Part shown: positions 55,965-64,000 of the stretch, piece by piece
How positions within the stretch are numbered: position 1 is the first letter of the stretch
How the letters are laid out: each line of letters opens with the position of its first letter
Assembly: GCF_007830035.1 (NCBI RefSeq)
Contig: NZ_VLKN01000009.1
Coordinates: forward strand, 1-64,000
DNA: 64,000 bases
Source of the DNA: Luteimonas cucumeris
GTDB lineage: Bacteria > Pseudomonadota > Gammaproteobacteria > Xanthomonadales > Xanthomonadaceae
Reading direction: 5' to 3'
The notes under the pieces: model-generated
What the model was told of the DNA's origin: nothing
The model's input: only the letters and a program-made list of their open reading frames with translations
Database searches by the model: none
Program-made: the position numbers and the translations under genes

Positions 55965-57452
55965 TCACCAGTTCCAGGGCATCGCGTCGCTGACCTTGTC
56001 GCCGACCCAGACCGCGCCATCGGCGATGCCTTCGCCGACGTCGCCGGCCACGTCGATGACCGCTTCGGCGCCATTGCCGAGGCCGTCGACGGCCCATTCG
56101 ACGGCATCGCCGCCGAAGCTGACCACGTTGCTGGTCAGTTCACCGCCGCCCTCGACCAGGCCGGCGATGAAGTTGGCCGGCGTCTCCAGGCCGGTGTAGT
56201 CACCCAGGTCGCGCAGCGTGCTGCCGCCGAAGTTGGCCAGGTTCTCGAACTGGCTGCCGACATAGTCCGCGCCGCCGGACACCAGGTCGCCGGTGAGATT
56301 GAGGCTGCCTTCGACGACATCGCCGGTGAGGTTGAACGTGCCTTCGACGTAGTCGCCATCGGCGTAATCGGTCTCGATCACGTCCTGCATGTCGCCGAGC
56401 TTGCCGTCGACGGTATCGACGATCTCCTGGCCGGTGGCGATGCCGGCATCGGCCAGGTTGCCGACGCCGTTGATCACGAATTCGGCGCCGTTCTCGCGCA
56501 GGTCGCCGACCAGTGCCGAGTCGTCGAGGAATTCGGATCGTGGCGCGTGCGCGGTGCCGCTGCGCAGCGCTTCGACATACGACGTGCCGTCGCCGCTGCC
56601 GCCATGGCCATCGATGAACGGCGTCATCCCGGCCGGCAGCGCGATGCGCAATTCGCTGCCGACCGCGTCCGGCGCGCCGTTGAGGAACGGCACGTCCTGC
56701 TGCACCACGTTCAGCGGATCGGTCTCGACGATGTAACGACGCACCTGGCCGCTGTCGGCGACGTTCTCGCGCGCGGCGTTCGGGCTGAAGCCCAGGTCGC
56801 TGAGCGTGTCGTCGCTGAGGCCGGCTGCGTTGAAGGTGACGCCGGCGCCGCCGGTGGCCAGCGCCGCCGCGGACGCGAGCCCGCCGCCCAGCGAGTGTCC
56901 GGTGAACACGACGTTGCCATCGCCGAAGGCGAGTTCGGCATCCTTGGCCAGCGCGATCGCCTGGTTGTACTGCGCGGTGTCCAGGCCGAAGGCCTGGGTG
57001 GCGTCGGCGCCGATATCGGCCATCTCCGACGGATCGGTGCCGGCGAAGGCGACCACGTATTCGCCCTGGTCGTTCTGGTAGATGCCGGCGCGGAAGCCGG
57101 TCGAGGAATCCTCGAGGTCGGCCGGGTCGATCGCGATGTGGTTGCCCTGCGCATCGACCAGGAACTTGCCGCCGTCCGGGTCCGGCTGCAGGCGGTTCCA
57201 GCCGGCTGCTTCGAGTTCGGCGGCGGACTGCGTGCCGGTGCCGTCCGGGTCGGTGGCGCTGTAGACGTCGTTGGCCATCTGCGCCAGCTGCAGGTCGGTC
57301 TGCTGCTGCGGCTGCTGGCCGGCGACCTGGCCGCTGAAGCCGCCATCGCCCCTGGGATAGCCCTGCGGCGCCTGTGGCTGCACTACCGGTGGCCGGTAGA
57401 CCGGCAACTGGCGCGCCACGTCCGGGATGAACATCCGCTCGATGAAGCTCAT
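55965..57452 (-). CDS. Lipase/phospholipase-like protein (DUF2974 type), putative effector 1
   Basis: 495 residues, no signal peptide. The Mbeg1/DUF2974-like alpha/beta hydrolase runs from about residue 50 to 300: FRAGIYQNDQGEYVVAFAGT, then nucleophile Ser187 in VVFTGHSLGGGLASAAALA, candidate Asp in VETDPLNVVQ and His in FIDGHGG. The C-terminal 200 residues are Gly/Asp-rich and repetitive (EGTFNLTGDVV then EGSLNLTGDLV), ending in VSDAMPWNW. Such tails can carry export signals. It is followed by an exported ankyrin protein and is a diverged copy of the gene at 58442. Confidence 0.85.
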   Translation of the reverse strand: MSFIERMFIPDVARQLPVYRPPVVQPQAPQGYPRGDGGFSGQVAGQQPQQQTDLQLAQMANDVYSATDPDGTGTQSAAELEAAGWNRLQPDPDGGKFLVDAQGNHIAIDPADLEDSSTGFRAGIYQNDQGEYVVAFAGTDPSEMADIGADATQAFGLDTAQYNQAIALAKDAELAFGDGNVVFTGHSLGGGLASAAALATGGAGVTFNAAGLSDDTLSDLGFSPNAARENVADSGQVRRYIVETDPLNVVQQDVPFLNGAPDAVGSELRIALPAGMTPFIDGHGGSGDGTSYVEALRSGTAHAPRSEFLDDSALVGDLRENGAEFVINGVGNLADAGIATGQEIVDTVDGKLGDMQDVIETDYADGDYVEGTFNLTGDVVEGSLNLTGDLVSGGADYVGSQFENLANFGGSTLRDLGDYTGLETPANFIAGLVEGGGELTSNVVSFGGDAVEWAVDGLGNGAEAVIDVAGDVGEGIADGAVWVGDKVSDAMPWNW

Positions 57453-57578
57453 GGGGCTGCCCTGATGACCGTACTGGGCCGTAGGTTAGGCAAGGGGGGG
57501 CGGGGCTGAATAGCTAGTGCAGACCCTAGGCGAGGCAGGGGATGGAATGCATTGCCCTCTTTGTCAGCACTTCTTCCC

Positions 57579-57604
57579 CCGTCATCCCGAGCTCGGGATG
57601 ACGG
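57579..57604. repeat. 26-bp perfect palindrome
   Basis: CCGTCATCCCGAG followed directly by its exact reverse complement CTCGGGATGACGG, between the two lipase-ankyrin pairs. A CGTTTTTT run follows on the plus strand only, so it has the form of a plus-strand terminator although no plus-strand gene precedes it. It is more likely a dispersed palindromic repeat. Confidence 0.85.
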
Positions 57605-57649
57605 CGTTTTTTCGGGATGGCCGAAGCTGTAGTCGTGCGTGCGTTCGAA

Positions 57650-58381
57650 CTAGCCCGCGCCCGCCTCCAGCGCCACATCCTGCTCGCGCAGCCAGGCGAC
57701 CACCTCGGAGCGTTCCTGCCGGGCGTCGGCGCCCAGTCGCTCCGCCGGCAGCTTGAAGTAATACGCCTGGAAGGTCTGGCCTTGCGCGTTTTTCGCGCGC
57801 GGGTTGGCACCGGCCTTGAGCAGGGCCAGTACGTGCGCGCCGGCGTTGATCATCGCCGCGGCGTGCAGCGGCGTGTTGCCGGTGCGATCGGCGCGGTCGG
57901 GATCGGCGCCGGCCGACAGCAGCAGCCGGAACTGCTTGTCGGTACGCGGCCCGGCGGCCGACGCCAGCGGCGCGGCGCCGGTAACGCCATGCGGCGCATC
58001 GGGATCGGCGCGATGCGCGAGCAGGATTTCCAGATACACCGCATCGTCGGTGATCGCCGCGTTGTGGATCACCGTGCTGCCGCCCAGTCCGGGCCGCGAC
58101 GGGTCGGCGCCGTTGTCGAGCAGGGCCTTGAGGCCGTCCGGATTCTGCGCGGCCAACGCGTACTGCAATACGTTCATGCCCTTGTCGCCCTGCGCATCCG
58201 GATCGGCGCCCTGGCGGATCTGCTCGCGCACGTCGGCGGCATCGCCGCGCGCCGCGGCAGTGGCCAGCGCCGCGACCTGCGGATCGGTGAAGACTTGCTT
58301 GGCGTCCATCGTGTCTCCGCGGCAGGCGGTGGCCGACAACGCCAGCAACAGGACCATTGCATGGATCAAGGCGGCGCGCAT
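57650..58381 (-). CDS. Exported ankyrin-repeat lipoprotein, putative immunity partner 2
   Basis: 243 residues from ATG 58381 (ATG 58399 is an alternative). Signal MRAALIHAMVLLLALSATAC with Cys20 as the likely lipidated residue. Ankyrin repeats: GADPDAQGDKGMNVLQYAL, GADPSRPGLGGSTVIHNAAI, RADPDAPHGVTGAAPLASA and RTGNTPLHAAAMINAGA. The closing PRAKNAQGQTFQAYYF and EVVAWLREQDVALEAG match the paralogue at 55108. It lies 60 nt after the lipase at 58442 on the same strand. Confidence 0.87.
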   Translation of the reverse strand: MRAALIHAMVLLLALSATACRGDTMDAKQVFTDPQVAALATAAARGDAADVREQIRQGADPDAQGDKGMNVLQYALAAQNPDGLKALLDNGADPSRPGLGGSTVIHNAAITDDAVYLEILLAHRADPDAPHGVTGAAPLASAAGPRTDKQFRLLLSAGADPDRADRTGNTPLHAAAMINAGAHVLALLKAGANPRAKNAQGQTFQAYYFKLPAERLGADARQERSEVVAWLREQDVALEAGAG

Positions 58382-58441
58382 GGCCGGATTCTCACACAAA
58401 CCTGCTGGCCGGAAAGTGGCCGCGACCGTGATGCGGCAACG

Positions 58442-59428
58442 CTATTCCCAGGGCCGCTGCTGCGCCAACGCATCGATCATCGTCTGCTGGCGATGCAGGT
58501 CGCCGACGCGTTCGATCTTCGCCTGTACGTAGTCGGCAGTGCGCTTGGCCATCTCGACCGGATTCCAGGTCCACTCCGGCGCCTCGATCGGCGGCAGCGG
58601 GCTGTCCAGCGTGATCTCGTGTCCCGGCGCGTCCGGCATGATCGCGCTCAGCCCGGGCGTGTCTTCCTGCGCCGCGGTCAGCGGATCGCCGGCGACGTTG
58701 TAGCGGCGGATCAGCCCGTTCTCCGCATCCTGCTTTGCGCTGGCGGGATCGAGGCCGAACTGCTGCATGGTGTCGTCGTGCACGCCGGAGGCATCGAAGG
58801 TCACCGCCGGAATATCGGTGGCCAGCGAGGCGATGCCGGACAGGCCGCCGCCCAGCGAATGGCCGGTGATCACGCCGTTGCCGTCGCGGCCGAATTCGCT
58901 CGCGGCGAACTGCTGCGCCAGTGCCACGGCCTGGTCGTACTGCTCGGTCTGCATGCCCAGGCCCTGCGGGAAGTTGGCGCCGGTCCAGTCCTGGTTCTCG
59001 TTGGAGCCGGAGAAGGCGAGCACGTAGTTGCCATCGCCGTCGGTGAAGATGCCGGCGCGGAAGCCGGTATCCGGTGTCTCCAGCGTGGCCGGATCGATGC
59101 CCGCGGCGGTCAGCTGCGCGTCGCTGACGCGGTTCCAGCCGGCGACGCTCTGCACGTTCGGATCATAGACCGCGTTGGCGATCTGCATCAGTTCCAGATC
59201 GACCGCTTGCGCGTCCTGGCCGCGCACCTGGTCGGCGAACGAGACGGCGTTGGCCGACGGGCCATGCTGCGGCGTCAGCGCGAACAGTTGCGGGTGATAG
59301 CTGGGTTCGGGCCGATAGCTGCCGGTCGGCAGCGATGGCGCGCGCGCCTGCAGCGGGCTGCGGTCGACGAACGACGTGCCGTGCCAGGACGAGGTCTGTG
59401 GGCTGCCTGCCGGTTGTATGCCTGCCAT
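58442..59428 (-). CDS. Lipase/phospholipase-like protein (DUF2974 type), putative effector 2
   Basis: 328 residues; GGGAGGGG lies just before ATG 59428. No signal peptide. The DUF2974-like hydrolase shares TGFRAGIFTDGDGNYVLAFSG, QGLGMQTEQYDQAVALAQQF and nucleophile Ser191 in GVITGHSLGGGLSGIASLA with the gene at 55965. Candidate acid is in NVAGDPLTAAQED and candidate His in DLHRQQTMIDAL. It lacks the long repetitive tail of the paralogue. First gene of the four-gene minus-strand cluster. Confidence 0.87.
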   Translation of the reverse strand: MAGIQPAGSPQTSSWHGTSFVDRSPLQARAPSLPTGSYRPEPSYHPQLFALTPQHGPSANAVSFADQVRGQDAQAVDLELMQIANAVYDPNVQSVAGWNRVSDAQLTAAGIDPATLETPDTGFRAGIFTDGDGNYVLAFSGSNENQDWTGANFPQGLGMQTEQYDQAVALAQQFAASEFGRDGNGVITGHSLGGGLSGIASLATDIPAVTFDASGVHDDTMQQFGLDPASAKQDAENGLIRRYNVAGDPLTAAQEDTPGLSAIMPDAPGHEITLDSPLPPIEAPEWTWNPVEMAKRTADYVQAKIERVGDLHRQQTMIDALAQQRPWE

Positions 59429-59701
59429 CGCGCGCCCCTCCCGAGGGTCATGCGATCACGCTAGGCGCTACCGTCCGGTGCCACCAGCTAGGGCGTGCCC
59501 GAGGTGAGCGCTCCTCCTGTGCGCCAGGGATTCGCGCGCGCCTGTACGCGTTCCGCGATACACGGCCACTGACGGAAGGCGGGAATGACGCAGGGCTGCA
59601 ATCAAATGCACGCCGACATTGAATGGTCGCGCGTACGCGATCGGTTCAGCGTCAATGCGGACGGCGGCGGCAGAATCATTCGCTGCACAAGACGGCGGCG
59701 C

Positions 59702-60412
59702 ATGCGGATGACTGGTGGCGGATTCCAACCCCTGCGTTGGCGGCGGATGCTGGCGGAACACGGGCGCGTGCAGATTCCGGAGTTCCTGCCCGGCGAGGAA
59801 GCCTTCTCGCTGTATCGCTGCCTGGCCGAGCAGTTGCACTGGCAGCTGACGACCGGCGGCGACGACCGCGCCTGGACTTCGGCGCGCGACGCCTATCCGG
59901 ATGGCGCCGGTTACCAGAAGATCGCGCTGCGCGCGCAGGCGCAGGCCGAACACGGCTACCAGTACCTGCATGACTGCTATTCGCCGCAGGCGTCCACCGC
60001 GCCGGTCGAGTACGGCGATCCCGGCCAGCCGATCGACGCCGTGCCGGCGCTGTTCAATTCGCCGCGCTTCCTGGCGCAGATCCGCGCGCTCAGCGGCGAT
60101 CCGAAGATCGCGCGGGTCACCGCGCAGGCGCTGCGCCTGCGTCCCGGGCAGTTCCTGCTGCCGCAGGAGCCGGCCGCGATGGACGCGGGCCGACGCTACT
60201 TCTATGCATTGCACCTGACCCCCCAGTGGCGCGCGGAATGGGGTGGCCTGCTGCAGTCGCTGGACGAGCACGGCGGCATCCACGACAGCTACCTGCCGAG
60301 CTGGAACACGCTCAGCCTGCTGCGATTGCCGCAACGGCACCAGCTGACCCTGGTCGCACCGTGGGCGCCACGGCCGCAGTACGCCATCGTCGGCGGGTGG
60401 TGGGTGGAGTGA
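59702..60412 (+). CDS. 2OG-Fe(II) oxygenase-like protein with altered active site
   Basis: 236 residues if ATG 59702 is used; frames open to 59585 give a basic, unrelated extension. The fold is recognised from YFYALHLTPQWRAEWGGLLQ, SYLPSWNTLSLLRLPQRHQL and PQYAIVGGWWVE, typical of prolyl-hydroxylase-like 2OG oxygenases. Where relatives have the HDD metal motif, this protein reads LLPQEPAAMD, and the 2OG-binding Arg before Y-x-I-x-G is Gln. The distal His remains. It may be a non-catalytic member. The gene faces the effector cluster. Confidence 0.75.
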   Translation: MRMTGGGFQPLRWRRMLAEHGRVQIPEFLPGEEAFSLYRCLAEQLHWQLTTGGDDRAWTSARDAYPDGAGYQKIALRAQAQAEHGYQYLHDCYSPQASTAPVEYGDPGQPIDAVPALFNSPRFLAQIRALSGDPKIARVTAQALRLRPGQFLLPQEPAAMDAGRRYFYALHLTPQWRAEWGGLLQSLDEHGGIHDSYLPSWNTLSLLRLPQRHQLTLVAPWAPRPQYAIVGGWWVE

Positions 60413-60425
60413 CGGCGGCGAGCGA

Positions 60426-60736
60426 TTAGTTCGCCGGCGCGGTGCGATCGCGCGCCCAGCCGCGCAGTGCCTGCACCTGTTCGCGCATCAGCACCGATAG
60501 CGCCGCGACTGTTTCCGCTCCGAACGCAACGGAACTCGGACAAGACCGCGCGCTGCGCATGCGCGGCATACGATGCGGTGCAGGCCTTCGGCAATCGACC
60601 ACCGGTACAGCGCGCGTCAGACGTGCATCGGGCTTTGCCGGAACAGCTCGATGACCCGTTCCACGTCCGGTGTTTCGATGACGATCAGCGGCGTGTCGGT
60701 GCGGATCGGCGCCACCAGGTCCTGCAATTGGCTCAT
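60426..60736 (-). pseudogene. Remnant of an AAA-ATPase (Ycf46-like) gene
   Basis: ATG 60736 (AGGAA upstream) starts SQLQDLVAPIRTDTPLIVIE and continues TPDVERVIELFRQSPMHV, then TGA (60619-60617) where a Trp is expected. The same frame continues RALYRWSIAEGLHRI, still family-like, then loses similarity. The last 29 residues before the TAA at 60426, in another frame, read ETVAALSVLMREQVQALRGW and ARDRTAPAN, which resembles the family C-terminus. So both ends remain with about 400 codons deleted between, including both Walker motifs. Confidence 0.72.
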
Positions 60737-60857
60737 CCGCGATTCCTGCTCCGTCCTTTCGCGACCGTGGCCGAGGCCGGCGGAAGATAGCTCGCCCCGG
60801 CGCGGCAATGGTCGGACCCGGTGCTAAGCTCCGGTTTCCTTGCGCCGGAGACCGTGG

Positions 60858-61490
60858 ATGAAGACGATCGTCGTGGCCAGTTCCAAGGGCGGGGTCGGCA
60901 AGACCACCATCGCAACGCACCTGGCCGCGCAGTCCGCGCTGGCCGGCCAGCGCACCGCGCTGGTCGACGCCGATCCACAGGGCTCCTCCACGCGCTGGAC
61001 GCAGCGCCGCGCCGGCTTGCCCAGCGCGGTGCTGCCGATCGACGGCACCCGCAGGAACTGGCAGAACGCGGTGCCGGAGGATACCCAGCGGCTGATCGTC
61101 GATGGCGCGGCCGGTGCGATGGCCGATGATCTGGAAAGCTTCCTCGACCAGGCCAGCGTGGTGGTGGTGCCGGTGCTGCCGTCGGCGCTGGACATCGAGG
61201 CCACGGTGCCGTTCCTCAATTCGCTGGCCAAGCACCCGCGCGTGCGCAAGGGCCAGCTGCCGGTGGGCCTGGTCGCCAACAAGCTCAAGCCCTGGACCAA
61301 CGCCTCGCAGCAGGCGGTCGGGGTGCTCAACGAATGGTCGATCCCGGTGGTGGCGCAGCTGCGCGACAGCCAGGCCTACGTGATGCTGACCGGGCTCGGC
61401 AAGAGCCTGTTCGACTACCAGTCCTCGCAGATCCGCGAACACCAGCAGGATTGGCAGCCGCTGCTGAAATGGGTGGGGCGCGGCCGCTGA
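60858..61490 (+). CDS. Orphan ParA-family ATPase
   Basis: 210 residues from ATG 60858. The deviant Walker A is SKGGVGKTTIATHLAAQSAL (Lys10, Lys15), then LVDADPQGSSTRW. There is no parB beside it. Small ParA-like proteins of this length place cellular cargo such as chemosensory arrays or carboxysomes; which cargo is unknown. It diverges from the AAA-ATPase remnant. Confidence 0.9.
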   Translation: MKTIVVASSKGGVGKTTIATHLAAQSALAGQRTALVDADPQGSSTRWTQRRAGLPSAVLPIDGTRRNWQNAVPEDTQRLIVDGAAGAMADDLESFLDQASVVVVPVLPSALDIEATVPFLNSLAKHPRVRKGQLPVGLVANKLKPWTNASQQAVGVLNEWSIPVVAQLRDSQAYVMLTGLGKSLFDYQSSQIREHQQDWQPLLKWVGRGR

Positions 61491-61554
61491 ACGCCATCGC
61501 CCCGCGACGCGGCGCCTCGGCTAAGCTGGGGCCTGCGCTGTGCGAATCGGACCC

Positions 61555-62031
61555 ATGAGACAACTCATCCTGCTGCGTCACGCCCATGCCGAACCGGCGA
61601 CTCCCGGCCAGGCCGACCTCGATCGCCCGCTGTCGCCGGAAGGCCTGGCCGAGGCGGAAGCCGCGGGACGCTGGCTGGCCGAGCAGGGCCTGGTCCCGGA
61701 TCGCGCGCTGTGTTCGCCGTCGCGGCGCACGCGCGAGACGCTGGAAGCGGTGCTGGCCCGTGTCGGCTACGTCGACCAGCGCCTCGAAGCCGGCATCTAT
61801 GAGGCAACGCCCGGCACGCTGGCCGCGCTGGCCGACAGCCATCGCGAGGCCGAACGCCTGCTGGTGATCGGCCACAATCCCGGCCTGGAACAGCTGGCGG
61901 CGCTGATGCACAGCGGCCAGTCCGGCGATTACCGCGGCATGCCGCCGGCCGGCATCGCGGTGCTGACGCTGCCGATCGACGCCAGCATCGAACCGGGAAT
62001 TGCGAGCCTGTCTGCGTTCTGGTGGCCGTGA
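61555..62031 (+). CDS. sixA: Phosphohistidine phosphatase SixA
   Basis: 158 residues from ATG 61555 (MRQLILLRHAHAEP). SixA removes phosphate from histidine phosphotransfer proteins such as NPr or ArcB HPt. It has the histidine-phosphatase RH motif (Arg8, His9) and the second catalytic His in LLVIGHNPGLEQLAALM. It is slightly longer upstream if ATG 61540 is used. It overlaps the yceI-type gene by 4 nt if GTG 62028 is that gene's start. Confidence 0.92.
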   Translation: MRQLILLRHAHAEPATPGQADLDRPLSPEGLAEAEAAGRWLAEQGLVPDRALCSPSRRTRETLEAVLARVGYVDQRLEAGIYEATPGTLAALADSHREAERLLVIGHNPGLEQLAALMHSGQSGDYRGMPPAGIAVLTLPIDASIEPGIASLSAFWWP

Positions 62032-62048
62032 GGCCCAGCGGCGGCGCC

Positions 62049-62618
62049 ATGCGCGCGATCGCGAACGGATGGTGGCTGTCGATAATCCTGTGCCTGCTGG
62101 CCATGGCATCGGCGCGGGCCGCGCAGATCGATACGGTGCATTCGCGGCTGGGCTTCAGCCTGCAGACGCGCTGGGGACAGCGGCTGGAGGGCCGGTTTCC
62201 GCAATACGAAGGCGAGATCGTCGAACTGGGTGATGGTCGCCATCGCGTGCAGCTGCGGCTGGCGGCTGGCGCAGTCGAGATCGAGGACAGCGAACGCTAC
62301 AGCCGATTCGCGCGCGGACCGCGCTTCTTCGATGCCGGGCAGTTTCCGACCATCGAATTCATCTCAGAGCCGTACGAGCCGTCGCTGCTGCAGAACGGCG
62401 GCACGCTCGGCGGCCGCGTGACCATCCGCGGCGTCACCCGCCGCGAGGTGTTCACGATCGCGCCGACCACCTGCGAGCGTCCGGCGCGCGACTGCGACGT
62501 GGTTGCGCAGGGCAGCGTGCGCCGCGAGAACTACGGCATCACCGGCTTCGGCCTGGCGATCCACAACCGCGTGCATTTCTACCTCAACGTGCGCGTGCGA
62601 GACGGGCAACAGGCATGA
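62049..62618 (+). CDS. YceI-family periplasmic lipid-binding protein
   Basis: 189 residues from ATG 62049; GTG 62028 (overlapping the sixA stop) is an equally reasonable start. Signal peptide WWLSIILCLLAMASARA. The lipocalin-like YceI fold is shown by QIDTVHSRLGFSLQTRWGQR, FFDAGQFPTIEFISE and GGRVTIRGVTRREVFTI. It has two cysteines (TTCERPARDCDV) that may form a disulphide. Members bind polyisoprenoids. It overlaps the next gene by 4 nt (ATGA). Confidence 0.9.
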   Translation: MRAIANGWWLSIILCLLAMASARAAQIDTVHSRLGFSLQTRWGQRLEGRFPQYEGEIVELGDGRHRVQLRLAAGAVEIEDSERYSRFARGPRFFDAGQFPTIEFISEPYEPSLLQNGGTLGGRVTIRGVTRREVFTIAPTTCERPARDCDVVAQGSVRRENYGITGFGLAIHNRVHFYLNVRVRDGQQA

Positions 62619-64000
62619 GCCGGTGGTGGCGCGCGCTGTTGCCGGCGCTGCTGGCCCTGTCCTGCGGCGCCTGCGCGACGATGTCGCAGGCCCAGCGCGA
62701 GCACGCCACCCGGATCGCCGTGTCGGCGCGTTCGGCCGAACTGGACTGTGCGGCGGCCGACCACTGCGCGCAGGACTCGCCGCTGCATGCACTGGGCGAG
62801 AAGGCGTTGCTGGCTTCCGGCCCCGACGATCCGCGGCACTACGCGCTGATCCTCGACCGCGGTCCGCAGGCGCTGCTGGCACGGATCAACCTGCTGCGCA
62901 GCGCGCAGGCCAAGATCGACCTGCAGACCTACATCTTCGACGAGGACGACGCCGGCCGGCTGGTGCTGGACGAACTGCTGGCCGCGGCGCGTCGCGGCGT
63001 GCAGGTGCGGGTGCTGGTCGACCAGCTCTCTGCGATGGAAAACGTCGACACGCTGGCAGCGCTGGCCGGCGCGCATGCGAATTTCGAGATCCGCATCTAC
63101 AACCCGGTGCTCAACCGCGCGCGGATCAATTATCCGCAGTACCTGGTCGCCGGGATCTGCTGCTTTCGCCGGCTCAACCAGCGCATGCACAACAAGCTGC
63201 TGCTGGTCGACGACGAGGTCGGCATCACCGGCGGCCGCAACTACCAGGACGACTATTACGACTGGGATCCCGAATACAACTTCCGCGACCGCGACCTGCT
63301 CGTCGCAGGTCCGGTGGCGCGCGAGATGGGCGCCAATTTCGAGGCCTTCTGGAACGCGTTCCGCACCAAACCGGTCGAGCAGCTGGGCGATGTCGGCAGG
63401 CGACTGCTGCGCACCGGCGTGCCGGACCTGCCGCCGCCGCAATACACGCAGCCGCAGCGCGCGCAGGCGATGTCGCGCGACGCCAGCGATCCGGCGTTGA
63501 TCGAGCGCGAACTGGTGGCGCAGGCGATACCGGTCGGCGCGGTGCAATTCATCGCCGACCTGCCGCAGAAGCACCGCCGCGATCCGGTGCGCGCCGAAGC
63601 AGCGGCGCAGGCCACGCCGGGACTGAACCATCTCATTTCCTCGGCGCAGCAAGAGGTGCTGCTGCAGACGCCATACCTGGTGTTGTCCGGGCCGGCGCAG
63701 CAGATGTTCGAGTCGCTGCAGGAACGCCCGTCGCCACCGGACGTGATCATCTCCACCAACAGCCTGGCCTCGACCGATTCGTTCATCACCTACGCGTTGT
63801 CGCACAAGTACAAACGTCGCTACCTGCGCGACTTCGGTTTCCAGATCTACGAACTCAAGCCGTTCCCGGAAACGGTACCGGTCGATCTGGCCGCGACCGG
63901 CGCGGTGTTGCCGGACGCGTCGCTGACGCTGGCGGGGCAGCAAGCGATGCCTGCCACCACGCGCGCAATGCCGCCGGCAGGTGCCGGTAACGACGACAAC
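62615..64000 (+). CDS. Phospholipase D-family protein, ClsC-like (partial, runs off the window)
   Basis: At least 462 codons, open to the last base, so the stop lies beyond the window. Signal/lipobox LLALSCGAC near the start. The first HKD motif is complete: His192, Lys194 and Asp199 in RMHNKLLLVDDEVGITGGRN. IDLQTYIFDEDDAGRLVLDE and YNPVLNRARINYPQYLV are typical of ClsC/YmdC. The second half is VLLQTPYLVLSG and ALSHKYKRRYLRDFGFQIYE, but its HKD should lie beyond or near the edge. Predicted to synthesise cardiolipin or hydrolyse phospholipid. Confidence 0.88.
   Translation, partial: MSRWWRALLPALLALSCGACATMSQAQREHATRIAVSARSAELDCAAADHCAQDSPLHALGEKALLASGPDDPRHYALILDRGPQALLARINLLRSAQAKIDLQTYIFDEDDAGRLVLDELLAAARRGVQVRVLVDQLSAMENVDTLAALAGAHANFEIRIYNPVLNRARINYPQYLVAGICCFRRLNQRMHNKLLLVDDEVGITGGRNYQDDYYDWDPEYNFRDRDLLVAGPVAREMGANFEAFWNAFRTKPVEQLGDVGRRLLRTGVPDLPPPQYTQPQRAQAMSRDASDPALIERELVAQAIPVGAVQFIADLPQKHRRDPVRAEAAAQATPGLNHLISSAQQEVLLQTPYLVLSGPAQQMFESLQERPSPPDVIISTNSLASTDSFITYALSHKYKRRYLRDFGFQIYELKPFPETVPVDLAATGAVLPDASLTLAGQQAMPATTRAMPPAGAGNDDN

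Noticed and set aside
57591-57612. Palindrome plus T-run as terminator of the ankyrin gene at 57650
   Set aside because: The T-run is on the plus strand while the ankyrin gene reads on the minus strand.
57617-59464. 615-codon plus-strand frame opposite the lipase-ankyrin cluster
   Set aside because: It runs antisense through three genes that have clear catalytic and repeat motifs.

Overview
The window is a GC-rich, gene-dense piece of a gammaproteobacterial chromosome. I infer the family Lysobacteraceae (Xanthomonadaceae; Lysobacter, Luteimonas or Stenotrophomonas-like). The reasons are an efflux locus with the exact gene order of Stenotrophomonas SmeVWX (divergent LysR regulator, then SDR, adaptor, RND pump, SDR, outer-membrane channel), strong G/C third-position use, many ATGA-type gene overlaps, and families of short intergenic repeats of the kind common in this group. 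No rRNA, tRNA, CRISPR array, integrase or intact insertion sequence was seen. The species call is inference only.

Layout. 1-437: composite repeat region. 438-4233: an RlmI-like rRNA methyltransferase, a secreted DUF1080 protein, a YciI-like protein and RmuC. 8438-4293 (minus): a complete Mla phospholipid-transport operon mlaFEDCBA, broken by a 27-bp-arm hairpin between mlaE and mlaD. 8583-17493: recC-recB-recD, translationally coupled; recB carries an in-frame tandem copy of a dispersed 27-bp repeat. 17521-26769: smeRv / smeU1VWU2X-type multidrug efflux locus with a putative LysR operator. 26836-31155: an NADP oxidoreductase, a pair of related small proteins, folE, a decayed DUF559 gene and a Gly/Ala-rich protein. 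37692-31194 (minus): gltB and gltD, separated by 568 bp of repeats. 38000-46894: DUF2239 protein with a clear promoter, an MFS exporter, topoisomerase IB, small lipoproteins, a DUF938 methyltransferase, an M61 peptidase and a frameshifted acyltransferase.

46891-49996 is a self-contained stress module. A membrane-anchored catalase-type peroxidase and cytochrome b561 (minus) lie opposite an ECF sigma factor and its anti-sigma factor (plus). The 118-bp gap holds two mirror-image ECF promoters, GGAATA-N15-CGTCtT and GGAATA-N15-CGTCaT, so the sigma factor probably drives both arms. 50030-53716 is a fused indolepyruvate ferredoxin oxidoreductase.

55108-59428 (minus) is the most striking region: a lipase-ankyrin lipoprotein pair present twice in tandem. 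The lipases have a GHSLGG nucleophile and no signal peptide; the ankyrin proteins have export signals. This is the layout expected of contact-dependent phospholipase effectors with periplasmic immunity proteins. The right end holds a degenerate 2OG-oxygenase-like protein, a deleted AAA-ATPase remnant, an orphan ParA, SixA, YceI and the start of a ClsC-like phospholipase D that runs off the window.
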